Positions 19,504 through 27,896 are shown, counted from the first letter of the stretch. The stretch: 38,273 nucleotides of DNA from Geodermatophilus sp. DF01-2 (GCF_004571065.1 NZ_SPQN01000042.1:1-38273); one strand, 5' to 3'. Numbers and translations are program-made. Notes: generated by a model from the sequence alone, not told the origin.

Positions 19504-20667
19504 TTACGCGGCGGCGAGCTCGGCGGCCCGGCGGGCGGCGCCGTCCATCGTGTCCACCAGGGTCACCAGCGGGTGGTTGGCCTCGGCGAGGATCCGCCGG
19601 CCCTCCTCCACGTTGTTGCCGTCGAGCCGGACGACCAGGGGCTTGGTCGCCTCGTCGCCGAGCAGCTGCAGGGCGTGCACGATGCCGTTGGCGACCGCGT
19701 CGCAGGCGGTGATCCCGCCGAAGACGTTGACGAAGACGCTCTTCACGGCGGGGTCGGACAGGATGATGTGCAGGCCGTTGGCCATGACCTCGGCCGAGGC
19801 GCCACCGCCGATGTCGAGGAAGTTGGCCGGCTTGACCCCGCCGAGCTCCTCACCGGCGTAGGCCACGACGTCGAGCGTGCTCATCACGAGTCCGGCGCCG
19901 TTGCCGATGATGCCGACCGCGCCGTCGAGCTTGACGTAGTTGAGGTCCTTCTCCTTGGCCGCGGCCTCCAGCGGATCGGCGGAGGCGGAGTCCTCCAGCG
20001 CCCCGTGGCCCTCGTGCCGGAAGCGGGCGTTGTCGTCGAGGGTCACCTTTGCGTCGAGCGCCAGGACCGTGCCGTCGGGCGCCTTGGCCAACGGGTTGAC
20101 CTCGACGAGCGTGGCGTCCTCCTTCGCGAAGACGTCCCACAGCTGGACGGCGATGGCGATCACCTGGTCGCGCACCTCGGCGGGGAACCCGGCGGCGTCG
20201 ACGATCTCGGTGGCCTTGGCGGTGTCGACGCCGGTGGTGGCGTCCACGGGGATGCGGGCCAGCGCCTCCGGGCGCTCGACGGCGAGCTGCTCGATCTCCA
20301 TGCCGCCCTCGACGCTGGCCATGGCCAGGAAGGTGCGGTTGGCCCGGTCGAGCAGGTAGGAGAAGTAGTACTCCTCGGCGATGTCGCTGGCCTGCGCGAC
20401 CATGACGCGGTGCGTGATGTGGCCCTTGATGTCCAGGCCGAGGATGTCCTGGGCCCGGGCGCGCGCCTCGTCCGCGTCGTCGGCGAGCTTGACGCCGCCG
20501 GCCTTGCCACGGCCGCCGGTCTTCACCTGGGCCTTGACGACGACGGGGGCGGCGATCTCCCGTGCGATCGCCTCGGCCTGCTCGGGGGTCTCGGCGACGC
20601 CGCCGGGGAGCACGGGGACGCCGTGCGAGGCCAACAGGTCACGGGCCTGGTACTCGAAGAGATCCAC
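19504..20667 (-). CDS. sucC: Succinate-CoA ligase, beta subunit
   Basis: 387 residues. It has an N-terminal ATP-grasp domain ([22 protein letters not shown], then [18 protein letters not shown]) and a C-terminal ligase domain ([39 protein letters not shown]). It supplies nucleotide specificity and the interface for SucD. GTG 20667 gives the canonical family N-terminus; it has no Shine-Dalgarno, but a TACGGT ends 8 nt upstream. Upstream in-frame codons are not family-like. It is the first gene of sucC-sucD, as in Rv0951-Rv0952. Confidence 0.97.
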   Translation of the reverse strand: MDLFEYQARDLLASHGVPVLPGGVAETPEQAEAIAREIAAPVVVKAQVKTGGRGKAGGVKLADDADEARARAQDILGLDIKGHITHRVMVAQASDIAEEYYFSYLLDRANRTFLAMASVEGGMEIEQLAVERPEALARIPVDATTGVDTAKATEIVDAAGFPAEVRDQVIAIAVQLWDVFAKEDATLVEVNPLAKAPDGTVLALDAKVTLDDNARFRHEGHGALEDSASADPLEAAAKEKDLNYVKLDGAVGIIGNGAGLVMSTLDVVAYAGEELGGVKPANFLDIGGGASAEVMANGLHIILSDPAVKSVFVNVFGGITACDAVANGIVHALQLLGDEATKPLVVRLDGNNVEEGRRILAEANHPLVTLVDTMDGAARRAAELAAA

Positions 20668-20675
20668 GAACAGGC

Positions 20676-20681
20676 ACCGTA
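20676..20681 (-). promoter_or_regulatory. -10-like TACGGT for sucC-sucD
   Basis: TACGGT on the minus strand, 8 nt from the sucC GTG, predicting a near-leaderless transcript. Confidence 0.4.
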
Positions 20682-20771
20682 GCCCCCGCGTATCCGGGCC
20701 GCGCCACCGGCGTCGGGCCGGGTGCGCGGCATCACACCCGGTCGATCGGCGCCGGCCTCCTCGGCGCGGAG

Positions 20772-20828
20772 CCCCGGCCGTGCACCGATCCCCGGCCGTC
20801 CTCACGACGGCCCTGTCCACGGCCGGGG
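20772..20828. terminator. Nested double hairpin between the B12-domain gene and sucC
   Basis: Outer arms CCCCGGCCGTG (20772-20782) and CACGGCCGGGG (20818-20828); inner arms GGCCGTC (20794-20800) and GACGGCC (20806-20812). All are perfect. It lies just past the stop of the upstream operon and is a likely terminator. Confidence 0.65.
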
Positions 20829-20943
20829 TGACCTCGACGGTCGCTCCCGCGGCGGCGGCTGCGGCGCGCAGCGCCACGTCGTCCTCCTGCACCGGCCCGG
20901 GCTCCGTCGACGAGCGGTGGGGTGCAGCGGCCGATCCTCCCGG

Positions 20944-21369
20944 TCACCGGCTGACCGCGCCGCCGACCTCCGCTCTCAGCCAGGCGGCGATCTCGTCGGG
21001 CGCCGTGTCGGCCGGGAAGACCCGGGTCAGCCCCGGCAGGCCGGCGTCCGACCCACAGCCGAAGACGACGACGTCGTCCACGCCGCGCTCGTCGAGCAGC
21101 GCGGCGAGCCGGGCGAGCAGCTCGGTCGCATCCGCAGGGAGCACCGGGAGGCCGACGGCGTCGGCGTCCTCCTGGACGACGGTGTCGGCGATCTGCTCCG
21201 GCGACTGCCGGCGGCCGGCGTAGACGACCTCCATCCCGGCATCGCGCAGGCCGCGGGCGACGGTCACGGTGGCGCGGTCCTCCCCGTCGTCCCCCGGCGC
21301 GGCGACCACGACCCGGATGCGCTCCTCGCCCACCCGGCCACCCTCGACCGCCGGGTCCGGGCCGGTCAC
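20944..21369 (-). CDS. Small cobalamin-binding-domain-like protein lacking the ligand histidine
   Basis: 141 residues forming one Rossmann-like domain that aligns by pattern with the stand-alone B12-binding domain of methylmalonyl-CoA mutase (IRVVVAAPGDDGEDRATVTVARGLRDAGMEVVYAG, then SPEQIADTVVQEDADAVGL). The DxHxxG signature reads D28-G-E30-D-R-A33, so the cobalt-ligating His is Glu and the Gly is Ala. The later Ser and GG motifs are also absent (GLPVL, VVFGCGSD). It may bind something else or act structurally. The GTG start overlaps the stop of the upstream membrane gene by four bases (GTGA), implying translational coupling. Family resemblance is inferred by eye. Confidence 0.7.
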   Translation of the reverse strand: MTGPDPAVEGGRVGEERIRVVVAAPGDDGEDRATVTVARGLRDAGMEVVYAGRRQSPEQIADTVVQEDADAVGLPVLPADATELLARLAALLDERGVDDVVVFGCGSDAGLPGLTRVFPADTAPDEIAAWLRAEVGGAVSR

Positions 21370-22397
21370 CGGGCGGGAGCCCGGCGCAGCCGCCAGGCCA
21401 GGACGGTGAGGGCGGCGTAGCCGAGCCCGGCCACCAGGAGCCCGACGCCGGGCAGGGTCCACTCCAGCTCATCGGAGGCGGCCGCGTCCCGGAGGCCGGT
21501 CAGCCCGGCGGTGAGGACGACGACGGTGATCGCCAGCAGCCCGCCGACCGCGGCCAGCCGGGGCCGCAGCGAGGGGGCCAGCACCGAGCAGAGGACGACG
21601 GCGCCGGCGAGCAGCAGGCCCCCGAGCAGCGCCAGGCCGGGCCGCTCCAGCAGCCCCTGCGGGCCGTTCTGCTCGACGACGACCTGCAGCCCGGTCGTCG
21701 GGTCGGTGACGATCCGGGCGGGGACGTCGGCGGCCGGCAGGACCAGGCACAGGACCGCGCCGACGCCCAGCAGCGCGGCGGCGCCGGCCAGCGCCGGGCG
21801 GGCGGGGTCGAGCGCCCCGGCGTCGTCCATGACGGTGCGCCCCCAGGACGCCAGGGCCAGCGCGCCGGCCAGGACGGTGAGCCCGAGGGCGACGACGCCG
21901 AGCACCCAGCCGGGACCGACCTCGACCGAGCTGGTGAGCACCCGTTGGCCTGCGATCACCTCCACGCCCGGGCGGATGGTGGACGTGCTCGCCCGGTACA
22001 GCTCGATGAGGAGCAGGCCGAGCGCCAGCGCGCCACCCACTCCGGCGTAGGCGAGGCCGAAACGCGGCGTACGACCGGCCGCGAGGCCCCCGCCGACCGC
22101 CACCCCGACGAGGGGAGCCAGCAGGCCCACGAGCACGCTGCCCACACCACCGGCCTGGGTCACCTCCTCCCCGCCCACGACGAGGTAGGTCGGGAACAGA
22201 CCGACCGCGCCGGTGAGGCCGGCGAGGACGAGCAGCACACCGGCGAGCCCCGCGGTGCGGGGCGGCTCGCCGACCACCAGCCCGTCGACCGGCACCGCGG
22301 CAGCCGGCTCGGGCGAACGCCGCGGGTCGGCACGGCGAGCAGCCGGGGTGCGCGCCGCGCCCCCGGCGGGCCGGGTGGAGCCATCGCGGCCGGCCAC
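21366..22397 (-). CDS. Polytopic membrane protein of unknown function
   Basis: 343 residues from GTG 22397, which is preceded by an AAGGGGG ribosome site. A Pro/Arg-rich N-terminus is followed by about eight hydrophobic segments, including GLAGVLLVLAGLTGAVGLFP, SVLVGLLAPLVGVAVGGGLA, VLGVVALGLTVLAGALALAS, LALLGGLLLAGAVVLCSVL, LAAVGGLLAITVVVLTAGL and VGLLVAGLGYAALTVLAW. Two extracytoplasmic-looking loops lie between helices (STSTIRPGVEVIAGQRVL and PARIVTDPTTGLQVVVEQNG). No family is recognised. It is translationally coupled to the B12-domain-like gene, so the two products may work together. It diverges from the lipase gene. Confidence 0.7.
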   Translation of the reverse strand: MAGRDGSTRPAGGAARTPAARRADPRRSPEPAAAVPVDGLVVGEPPRTAGLAGVLLVLAGLTGAVGLFPTYLVVGGEEVTQAGGVGSVLVGLLAPLVGVAVGGGLAAGRTPRFGLAYAGVGGALALGLLLIELYRASTSTIRPGVEVIAGQRVLTSSVEVGPGWVLGVVALGLTVLAGALALASWGRTVMDDAGALDPARPALAGAAALLGVGAVLCLVLPAADVPARIVTDPTTGLQVVVEQNGPQGLLERPGLALLGGLLLAGAVVLCSVLAPSLRPRLAAVGGLLAITVVVLTAGLTGLRDAAASDELEWTLPGVGLLVAGLGYAALTVLAWRLRRAPAR

Positions 22398-22447
22398 GGT
22401 TCCCCCTTCGTCTTGGTCACGAACTGGCCTCGGCTGGTGGCGTCGGT

Positions 22448-22477
22448 GTGACGACCACCACACGGTGGTCCTACCGT
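22448..22477 (+). promoter_or_regulatory. Candidate lipase promoter with an operator-like palindrome in its spacer
   Basis: GTGACG (22448-22453) and TACCGT (22472-22477) are spaced 18 nt. The spacer is filled by a perfect inverted repeat GACCACC-ACAC-GGTGGTC (22453-22470). This geometry suits a repressor or a MerR-type regulator; none is encoded nearby. Confidence 0.4.
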
Positions 22478-22566
22478 CAGGTGAACGGGGGCTTCACAGC
22501 GAGGCCCTGACCGCCGGGGATGCCCGAACCCGGGCTGCACCGGTGGTCACGGAACGGGGAGGGACG

Positions 22567-23463
22567 ATGCAGTTGCTCGGCGACCCGGAGTCCGACCCAG
22601 CGTCGCACACCGACGCCCGACGGCCGGGAGCGCCACGGCACCCGGTGCGCTCGCTGCTGACCCGGGCCACGCTGACCGGCGGGATCGCCGAACTGGCTCT
22701 CGTCGGGGCCCACGTGCTCATGTACCCGCTGGGCACCCGCACCCAGCGACTGCGGCCCGACCCGCGCTGCCGCCCCGGCGAACAGCCGCCGGGGGCGCGG
22801 GCCCTGTTCGCCGCCGACCCGCTGGCCGCCCGCATCCCCGTCGTCCTCGTGCACGGCCTGATCGACAACCACTCGGTCTTCGCGGTGATGCGGCGCAGCC
22901 TCCGCCGCCGCGGGTTCACCTCCGTCTGCTCCTGGAACTACAGCCCGCTGCTGTCCGACGTCGCCCGCGGCGCGGCGGACCTCGGGGAGCACCTGCAGCG
23001 CATCTGCGAGCAGACCGGGCACGACCGGGTGCACGTGGTCGGGCACAGCCTCGGCGGGCTGATCGCCCGCTACCACGTGCAGCGGCAGGACGGCGACCAG
23101 CGCGTCGAGTCGCTCGTGACCCTGGGGACGCCGCACCAGGGGTCGTTGCTCGCGCACCTGCTGCCCACCCCGCTGGTACGCCAGTTGCGACCGGGGTCGG
23201 CGGTGCTGCAGGAGCTGGCGAAGCCCGCGCCGGGCGTGCGCACCCCCGTGACCGCGATCTACAGCGACCTCGACCAGATGGTCATCCCGACCAGTGCCGG
23301 GCGGTGCGACCATCCGGACCTGCAGGTCCGCAACGTCCTGGTCCGCGGGGTCGGGCACATGTCGCTGCCGTTCCACCGGAGCGTGGTCGACGAGGTCGCC
23401 ACGACCCTGGCCGGGCTGCGGCAGCCCTACCCGGCCGCACCGGCGCCGGCCGCCGTCGCCTGA
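22567..23463 (+). CDS. Alpha/beta-hydrolase, lipase/esterase family
   Basis: 298 residues. A hydrophobic stretch (GGIAELALVGAHVLMYPLG, about 38-56) near the N-terminus may anchor or export the protein. The hydrolase core has the oxyanion HG in VVLVHGLIDNH (about 93-102), the nucleophile elbow GHSLGG (S161), a candidate acid in YSDLDQMVIP and the catalytic His in GHMSLPFH. This matches bacterial triacylglycerol lipase/esterase-like proteins with a lid after the oxyanion strand. Substrate is unknown; lipids or esters are likely. The ATG has GGGAGGG five to eleven bases upstream. Confidence 0.87.
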   Translation: MQLLGDPESDPASHTDARRPGAPRHPVRSLLTRATLTGGIAELALVGAHVLMYPLGTRTQRLRPDPRCRPGEQPPGARALFAADPLAARIPVVLVHGLIDNHSVFAVMRRSLRRRGFTSVCSWNYSPLLSDVARGAADLGEHLQRICEQTGHDRVHVVGHSLGGLIARYHVQRQDGDQRVESLVTLGTPHQGSLLAHLLPTPLVRQLRPGSAVLQELAKPAPGVRTPVTAIYSDLDQMVIPTSAGRCDHPDLQVRNVLVRGVGHMSLPFHRSVVDEVATTLAGLRQPYPAAPAPAAVA

Positions 23464-23547
23464 GCCGGCTTCCTCTCCCCGGCCCGCCGCACCGAGACGG
23501 TGTGGCGGGCGGTCGTGTCCTGCGGCACGGGGCCACGCCCGCGCCCA

Positions 23548-23577
23548 ATGACCTCACGGACTGCAGACAAATAGATA
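23548..23577 (+). promoter_or_regulatory. Candidate promoter of the M23 peptidase gene
   Basis: ATGACC (23548-23553) and TAGATA (23572-23577) with an 18-nt spacer in a locally AT-rich patch (ACAAATAGATAC). This leaves an untranslated leader of about 155 nt, in which no known riboswitch was recognised. Confidence 0.4.
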
Positions 23578-23738
23578 CGGAGTGTCGCTGACCGACCCCG
23601 GCCTGACCGATCGTTACGGTCCGATCACGGCACCGGCACCTCGCCGGCGGACGTCCCGGACGTCCCAGCCGCCGTCGCTCCCCCGACGGGCCGCCCCCGC
23701 GGCACCCGCTCGGAGACCGCTCACGAAGGAGGTGCCCC

Positions 23739-24551
23739 GTGGCCCGCTCGACCGGCCCCGCGCTGCTGGAGCGACCGCGCACCGACGGTGAGCCGGCTGC
23801 CGACGCCGTCCCCGCCTCGGCCACCTGCACGGGCGAGCTCGCCGACGCACCGGCGGCCGAGGCCGCCGACGAGCAGCCGGCCCGTGCCCGGCGCCGCAGC
23901 ATCCCCCGCCCGCCCGGCCGGCGTGGGCCGCTGTGGCTGGCCGCGCTCGTCGCCGGCGCGGTCGTCGCCGCACTGCCGAGCACGCTGGGCACCGGGCCGA
24001 CCGAACTGTCGCTCAGCGCCGCCGACTACGGCCTGGGGATCGCCTCCGACGTCGACTTCAGCGGCGACATGGAGGACGCCGGCGTGCGCCGCGGCATCAG
24101 CGAGGCCGAAGCGCAGGCCCGGCTCGGCGAGCTGGCCGCCTCCCGCGCCGCCCGGGAACCCAAGACGGCGCTGCCCACCGAGGGCCGGATGACCACCTGC
24201 TTCTGCATGCGCTGGGGCACGATGCACTACGGCATCGACCTCGCCGCCCCGTTGGGCACCCCGATCCACTCGGCCACCGACGGCGTGGTCATCCGCGCCG
24301 GGCGGGCCTCCGGGTACGGCAACGCCGTCTACATCCAGGACGCCGACGGCAACGTGCACGTCTACGGCCACATGCGCTACTACGACGTCGAGGCCGGCGA
24401 CCTCGTGCACGCCGGCGACCAGATCGCGAAGGTCGGCAACGAGGGACAGTCGACCGGGCCGCACCTGCACTACCAGATCCACCGGGGCGCCATGAACGGG
24501 CGACCCATCGACCCCGAGGAGTTCCTCGCCGAGCGCGGCGTCCACATCTAG
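23739..24551 (+). CDS. M23-family (LytM) metallopeptidase, membrane-anchored
   Basis: 270 residues. A cytoplasmic Arg-rich N-terminus precedes a single helix (LWLAALVAGAVVAALPSTLG, about 65-84), a linker with a short helical EAEAQARLGELAASRAAREP stretch, and the peptidase domain (about 145-265). Zn ligands and catalytic residues are intact: H163 and D167 in HYGID, H211 in VYGHM, H243 and H245 in PHLHY. The intact site predicts an active peptidoglycan endopeptidase or amidase outside the membrane. Two cysteines in TTCFCMRWG could form a disulfide. The GTG has an excellent AAGGAGG. It matches Rv0950c in the conserved sucC-uvrD neighbourhood. Confidence 0.92.
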   Translation: MARSTGPALLERPRTDGEPAADAVPASATCTGELADAPAAEAADEQPARARRRSIPRPPGRRGPLWLAALVAGAVVAALPSTLGTGPTELSLSAADYGLGIASDVDFSGDMEDAGVRRGISEAEAQARLGELAASRAAREPKTALPTEGRMTTCFCMRWGTMHYGIDLAAPLGTPIHSATDGVVIRAGRASGYGNAVYIQDADGNVHVYGHMRYYDVEAGDLVHAGDQIAKVGNEGQSTGPHLHYQIHRGAMNGRPIDPEEFLAERGVHI

Positions 24552-24588
24552 CCGCCGTCCTCCCGATCACTCCTGCGCTGCTTCGCCT

Positions 24589-24632
24589 GCTCCTGCGGTG
24601 TTGCAGGACCGCAGGAGCGCGTGCAGCACCGC
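24589..24632. terminator. Hairpin with two mutually exclusive stems after the M23 gene
   Basis: Stem 1: GCTCCTGCGGT (24589-24599) with ACCGCAGGAGC (24608-24618), perfect. Stem 2: GCGGTGTTGCA (24595-24605) with TGCAGCACCGC (24622-24632), perfect if one G-U pair is allowed. The stems share GCGGT, so only one can form. It is probably the M23 terminator. Confidence 0.55.
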
Positions 24633-24734
24633 AAGAGCTCGCTGTCCGAGCACGCGCCTGCGCCAGCGACTCCCCGAACCACACGAGGGATCGTGCAGCG
24701 GCCGTGCTGGGATGGATCCGTGGGAGGTCTGCGC

Positions 24735-25426
24735 GTGGTGCTGTTCGACCTGGACGGCACGCTGTTCGACCACCGCGGCGCCGTCACCACCGCGCTCGAG
24801 GGCTGGCTGCCCTCCTTCGGCGCCACGGCGTCAGCGGAGTTCGTCGACGCCTGGTTCGCCGCCGAGGAGCGTCACTTCTCCGCGTGGCGCCGGCGCGAGG
24901 TCACCTTCGCCGAGCAGCGGCGCCGTCGTCTGCGGGACGTGCTCCCACTCATCGGCCACCCCGTGGAGGACACGGACGGGCTCGACGACGTCTTCGCCGG
25001 CTACCTGCGTCACTACGAGGAGGCGTGGCAGGTCTACGACGACGTCGATGCGGCGTTGGCCGAGCTGACCGGACGCGGCCTACGCCCGGCCGTGCTGTCC
25101 AACGGGACGGTCGAGCAGCAGACGGCCAAGCTCGAGCGGACCGGCCTCGCGGGCCGGGTCGGGACCCTCGTCACCGCGGAGGAGCTGGGCGCGGCCAAGC
25201 CGTCCCGGTTGCGTACGCCTCGGCGTGCGAGCGGCTGGGCGTGACGCCGGCTGAGGTGCTGCACGTCGGCGACCTGTACGACCTCGGCGTCCTGGCCGCC
25301 CGCGCCGCGGGCCTGCACGCCCTCCATCTGGACCGGCAGGACGGCGGCCCGCACGACGAGCCGTGCCGGATCACGACGCTCCGCGACCTCGGCCGCGTCG
25401 TTCAGAGCTTGACGAGCGGGGCGTAG
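24735..25426 (+). pseudogene. HAD-superfamily phosphatase interrupted by a single-base frameshift
   Basis: The N-terminal part reads MVLFDLDGTLFDHRG (motif I DLDGT), then PAVLSNGT (motif II) and GAAKP (motif III lysine). After AAKP at about 25197-25202 the frame runs to an unrelated stop at 25242-25244. Moving frame by one base restores VAYASACERLGVTPAEVLHVGDLYDLGVLAARAAGL, the motif IV region. The 692-base span is one short of 231 codons, which fits one deleted base. GTG 24735 with GGGAGG seven bases upstream is the best start. The intact protein would be a 230-residue HAD hydrolase. It could be a true mutation, a sequencing error or, less likely, programmed frameshifting. Its end overlaps convergent pcrA by 25 bases. 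Confidence 0.8.
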
Positions 25427-27726
25427 CGGAGCACGAGGCGCTTCGTGCCGCCCGAGCCGAAGTCGACCGTCGCCTGGGCCTTGTCCCCGACACCGGTGAC
25501 CTCGACGACGGTGCCCAGCCCGAACGCGTCGTGGCTGACCCGGTCCCCCACGTCGACGGAGATGACCGGCCGGTTGCCCGCGCCGCCGCGCAGCCCGCCG
25601 GTGGACAGCCCGGTAGCGGCGACCCGCTGCTGCGCGGAGCGGTAGCCGGTGCTCGGGGCCGGCACCGGCTCCTTGCCCGCCCACTGCACGGTGTCGGGCG
25701 GCAGCTCGTCGAGGAAGCGGGACGGCGGGTTGTAGGCCGGCTGACCCCAGCTGGTGCGCACCGTCGCCCGCGAGATGAACAGCCGCTGCTGCGCCCGGGT
25801 GATGCCGACGTAGGCCAAGCGGCGCTCCTCCTCGAGCTCGCGCGGGTCCCCGAGGGCGCGCAGGTGCGGGAAGACGCCGTCCTCCATGCCGGTGAGGAAG
25901 ACGACCGGGAACTCCAGGCCCTTGGCGGTGTGCAGGGTCATCAACGTGACGACGCCCGCCTCGTCGCCGGCGGTGTCGTCACCCGACCCCGCCGCCCCAC
26001 CGGGAATCTGGTCGGCGTCGGCGACCAGCGACACCTGCTCGAGGAAGTCGGTGATCGAGCCGCCGGGGTTGGCCGCCTCGAACTCCGCGGCCACCGAGAT
26101 GAGTTCCTTGAGGTTGTCGACCCGGCCCTCGTCCTGCGGGTCGGTGCTGGCCGAGAGCTCGGCGAGGTAGCCGGTGCGGTCGAGGATGCTCTCCAGCAGC
26201 GCGGCCGGACCCGACCCGGTCTCGACCAGCTGCTCGAACTCCTCCAGCAGCGCGACGAACTCCTGGATCGCCTTGAGGGAACGGGGCGCCAGCGTGTGGA
26301 CCTCCGAGCAGCGGCGCAGCGCGCTGGCGAAGGCGATCCGCTCCCGGTCGGCGAAGGTCTCGATGCAGGACTCGGCCTTCTCGCCGATCCCCCGCTTGGG
26401 CACGTTGATCACCCGGCGCAGGCTCACCACGTCGGCCGGGTTGGCGACCACCTTCAGGTAGGCCAGCGCGTCGCGGACCTCCTTGCGCTCGTAGAAGCGC
26501 ACCCCGCCGACGACCTTGTAGGGCATGCCGACGCGGATGAACACCTCCTCGAAGACACGGGAGGCGTTGTTGGTCCGGTAGAAGACCGCGATGTCGCGGG
26601 GCTTGACCTTGCCCTCGTCGACCAGCGCGTCGATCTGCTCGGCGGCCCACGCGGCTTCGTCGTGCTCGTTCTCGGCGACGTAGCCGCGGATCAGCGCGCC
26701 CTCGCCGGCGTCGGTCCACAGGTTCTTCGGACGGCGCCCGGTGTTCTTCGCGATGACCTGGTTCGCGGCCCTGAGGATCCGCTGGGTCGAGCGGTAGTTC
26801 TGCTCCAGCAGGATCGTGGTGGCCTGCGGGTAGTCGCGCTCGAACTCGTCGATGTTGCGGATCGTCGCGCCGCGGAAGGCGTAGATCGACTGGTCGGCGT
26901 CCCCGACGACGCACAGCTCGGCGGGCGGCACCGGGCCCTCACCCGTGCCGACCAGCTCGCGGACCAGCACGTACTGGGCGTGGTTGGTGTCCTGGTACTC
27001 GTCGACGAGCACGTGCCGGAAGCGGCGACGGTAGTGCTCGGCGACGTCCGGGAAGGCCTGCAGCAGGTGCACGGTCGTCATGATCAGGTCGTCGAAGTCC
27101 AGCGCGTGCGCCTGGCGCAGCCGCTGCTGGTAGAGCGTGTACGCCTCGGCGAGCACCTTCTCCGGGGCCGTGACCGGCGTGAACGACTCCTCGTCCACCA
27201 GCTCGTTCTTCAGGTTCGAGACCTGCGCGGCCAGGCTGCGGCCCGGGTAGCGCTTGGCGTCGAGGTCGAGGTCGCGGGCGACCATCGTCATCAGCCGCAC
27301 CGAGTCGCCCTGGTCGTAGATCGTGAACGACGACTTCAGGCCCAGCTTGGCCGCCTCGGCGCGCAGGATGCGCACGCACATCGAGTGGAACGTCGACACC
27401 CACATGGCCCGGGCGCGCGGGCCGACCAGCGCGGCGACCCGCTCCTTCATCTCCCCGGCGGCCTTGTTGGTGAAGGTGATCGCCAGGACCTCGCCCGGTT
27501 GCACGCCGCGGGCCCCGAGCAGGTAGGCGATCCGGTGGGTCAGCACCCGGGTCTTGCCGGAGCCGGCGCCGGCGACGATGAGCAACGGGCTGCCCTCGTG
27601 GACGACGGCCTGCCGCTGGGGGCCGTTGAGACCGGCGAGCATCCGGTCCAGCTCCCGCCCCACCGATCCTGCGGCCGAGCGCTGGAGGGAGGCGGTACCG
27701 GGGAGGGCCTGCTGGACGCTGCTCAT
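25402..27726 (-). CDS. pcrA: ATP-dependent DNA helicase PcrA/UvrD1
   Basis: 774 residues, superfamily 1A 3'-5' helicase. Visible motifs are LNGPQRQAVVHEG (Q motif), Walker A GAGSGKTRVLTHRI, ITFTNKAAGEMKER (Ia), VDEYQDTN (II), VVGDADQSIYAFRGA (III), EQNYRST (IV), VTLMTLHTAKGLEFPVVFLTG (V) and YVGITRAQQRLFI (VI). The tail (about 715-774) carries GDRVSHDAFGLGTVVEV and FGSGGTKRLVLRYAPL, the Tudor-like domain of PcrA/UvrD1 that contacts RNA polymerase or Ku in relatives. It acts in nucleotide excision repair and replication-transcription conflict. ATG 27726 is preferred over GTG 27732. It matches Rv0949. Confidence 0.96.
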   Translation of the reverse strand: MSSVQQALPGTASLQRSAAGSVGRELDRMLAGLNGPQRQAVVHEGSPLLIVAGAGSGKTRVLTHRIAYLLGARGVQPGEVLAITFTNKAAGEMKERVAALVGPRARAMWVSTFHSMCVRILRAEAAKLGLKSSFTIYDQGDSVRLMTMVARDLDLDAKRYPGRSLAAQVSNLKNELVDEESFTPVTAPEKVLAEAYTLYQQRLRQAHALDFDDLIMTTVHLLQAFPDVAEHYRRRFRHVLVDEYQDTNHAQYVLVRELVGTGEGPVPPAELCVVGDADQSIYAFRGATIRNIDEFERDYPQATTILLEQNYRSTQRILRAANQVIAKNTGRRPKNLWTDAGEGALIRGYVAENEHDEAAWAAEQIDALVDEGKVKPRDIAVFYRTNNASRVFEEVFIRVGMPYKVVGGVRFYERKEVRDALAYLKVVANPADVVSLRRVINVPKRGIGEKAESCIETFADRERIAFASALRRCSEVHTLAPRSLKAIQEFVALLEEFEQLVETGSGPAALLESILDRTGYLAELSASTDPQDEGRVDNLKELISVAAEFEAANPGGSITDFLEQVSLVADADQIPGGAAGSGDDTAGDEAGVVTLMTLHTAKGLEFPVVFLTGMEDGVFPHLRALGDPRELEEERRLAYVGITRAQQRLFISRATVRTSWGQPAYNPPSRFLDELPPDTVQWAGKEPVPAPSTGYRSAQQRVAATGLSTGGLRGGAGNRPVISVDVGDRVSHDAFGLGTVVEVTGVGDKAQATVDFGSGGTKRLVLRYAPLVKL

Positions 27727-27820
27727 GACCACACCACTGTAGTTCGACCGGGTGACAGGCCCGGTTCGTCGGGAACGCCCGTCCCACGAGCCCCGCTGGC
27801 GCCCGCCGTCGTCCCTGTGG

Positions 27821-27826
27821 CAGACT
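27821..27826 (+). promoter_or_regulatory. -10-like CAGACT of the chorismate mutase leader transcript
   Basis: CAGACT ends 7 nt before the GTG of the leader peptide, predicting transcription start at that codon. No strong -35 is seen. Confidence 0.4.
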
Positions 27827-27833
27827 CTGTCCC

Positions 27834-27896
27834 GTGCTCGCCTCCTTCAGCTTTTACTACGGCCACCGGGTTCCGGTGTCCGTCACCGCTGGCTGA
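27834..27896 (+). CDS. Phe/Tyr-rich leader peptide upstream of chorismate mutase
   Basis: A 20-codon ORF from GTG to TGA with the core FSFYYG: Phe at 5 and 7, Tyr at 8 and 9. One Phe codon is TTT, very rare in this GC-rich DNA. Four aromatic residues in five codons, the products of the pathway that the next gene feeds, are the hallmark of an attenuator peptide. A terminator lies 17-45 bases beyond the stop and the chorismate mutase ATG 95 bases beyond it. No Shine-Dalgarno is seen; a -10-like CAGACT 7 nt upstream suggests a leaderless start. Within and after it are competing hairpins: CACCGG/CCGGTG (27864-27878), CGGTG/CACCG (27874-27888) and GGCTG/CAGCC (27891-27904). Confidence 0.78.
   Translation: MLASFSFYYGHRVPVSVTAG

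Noticed and set aside
20732-21472. Arg/Gly/Pro-rich minus-strand frame across the B12-domain gene
   Set aside because: The composition is that of an off-frame shadow, and it crosses the nested hairpin and the coupled start of the true gene.
23578-23738. Possible c-di-AMP (ydaO) riboswitch before the M23 peptidase gene
   Set aside because: The leader is only about 155 nt and I could not find the conserved ydaO core segments. A covariance search would be decisive.
24621-24719. Upstream start for the HAD gene adding 38 residues
   Set aside because: The extra residues have no family similarity and overlap the hairpin. GTG 24735 has an ideal GGGAGG and begins at motif I.
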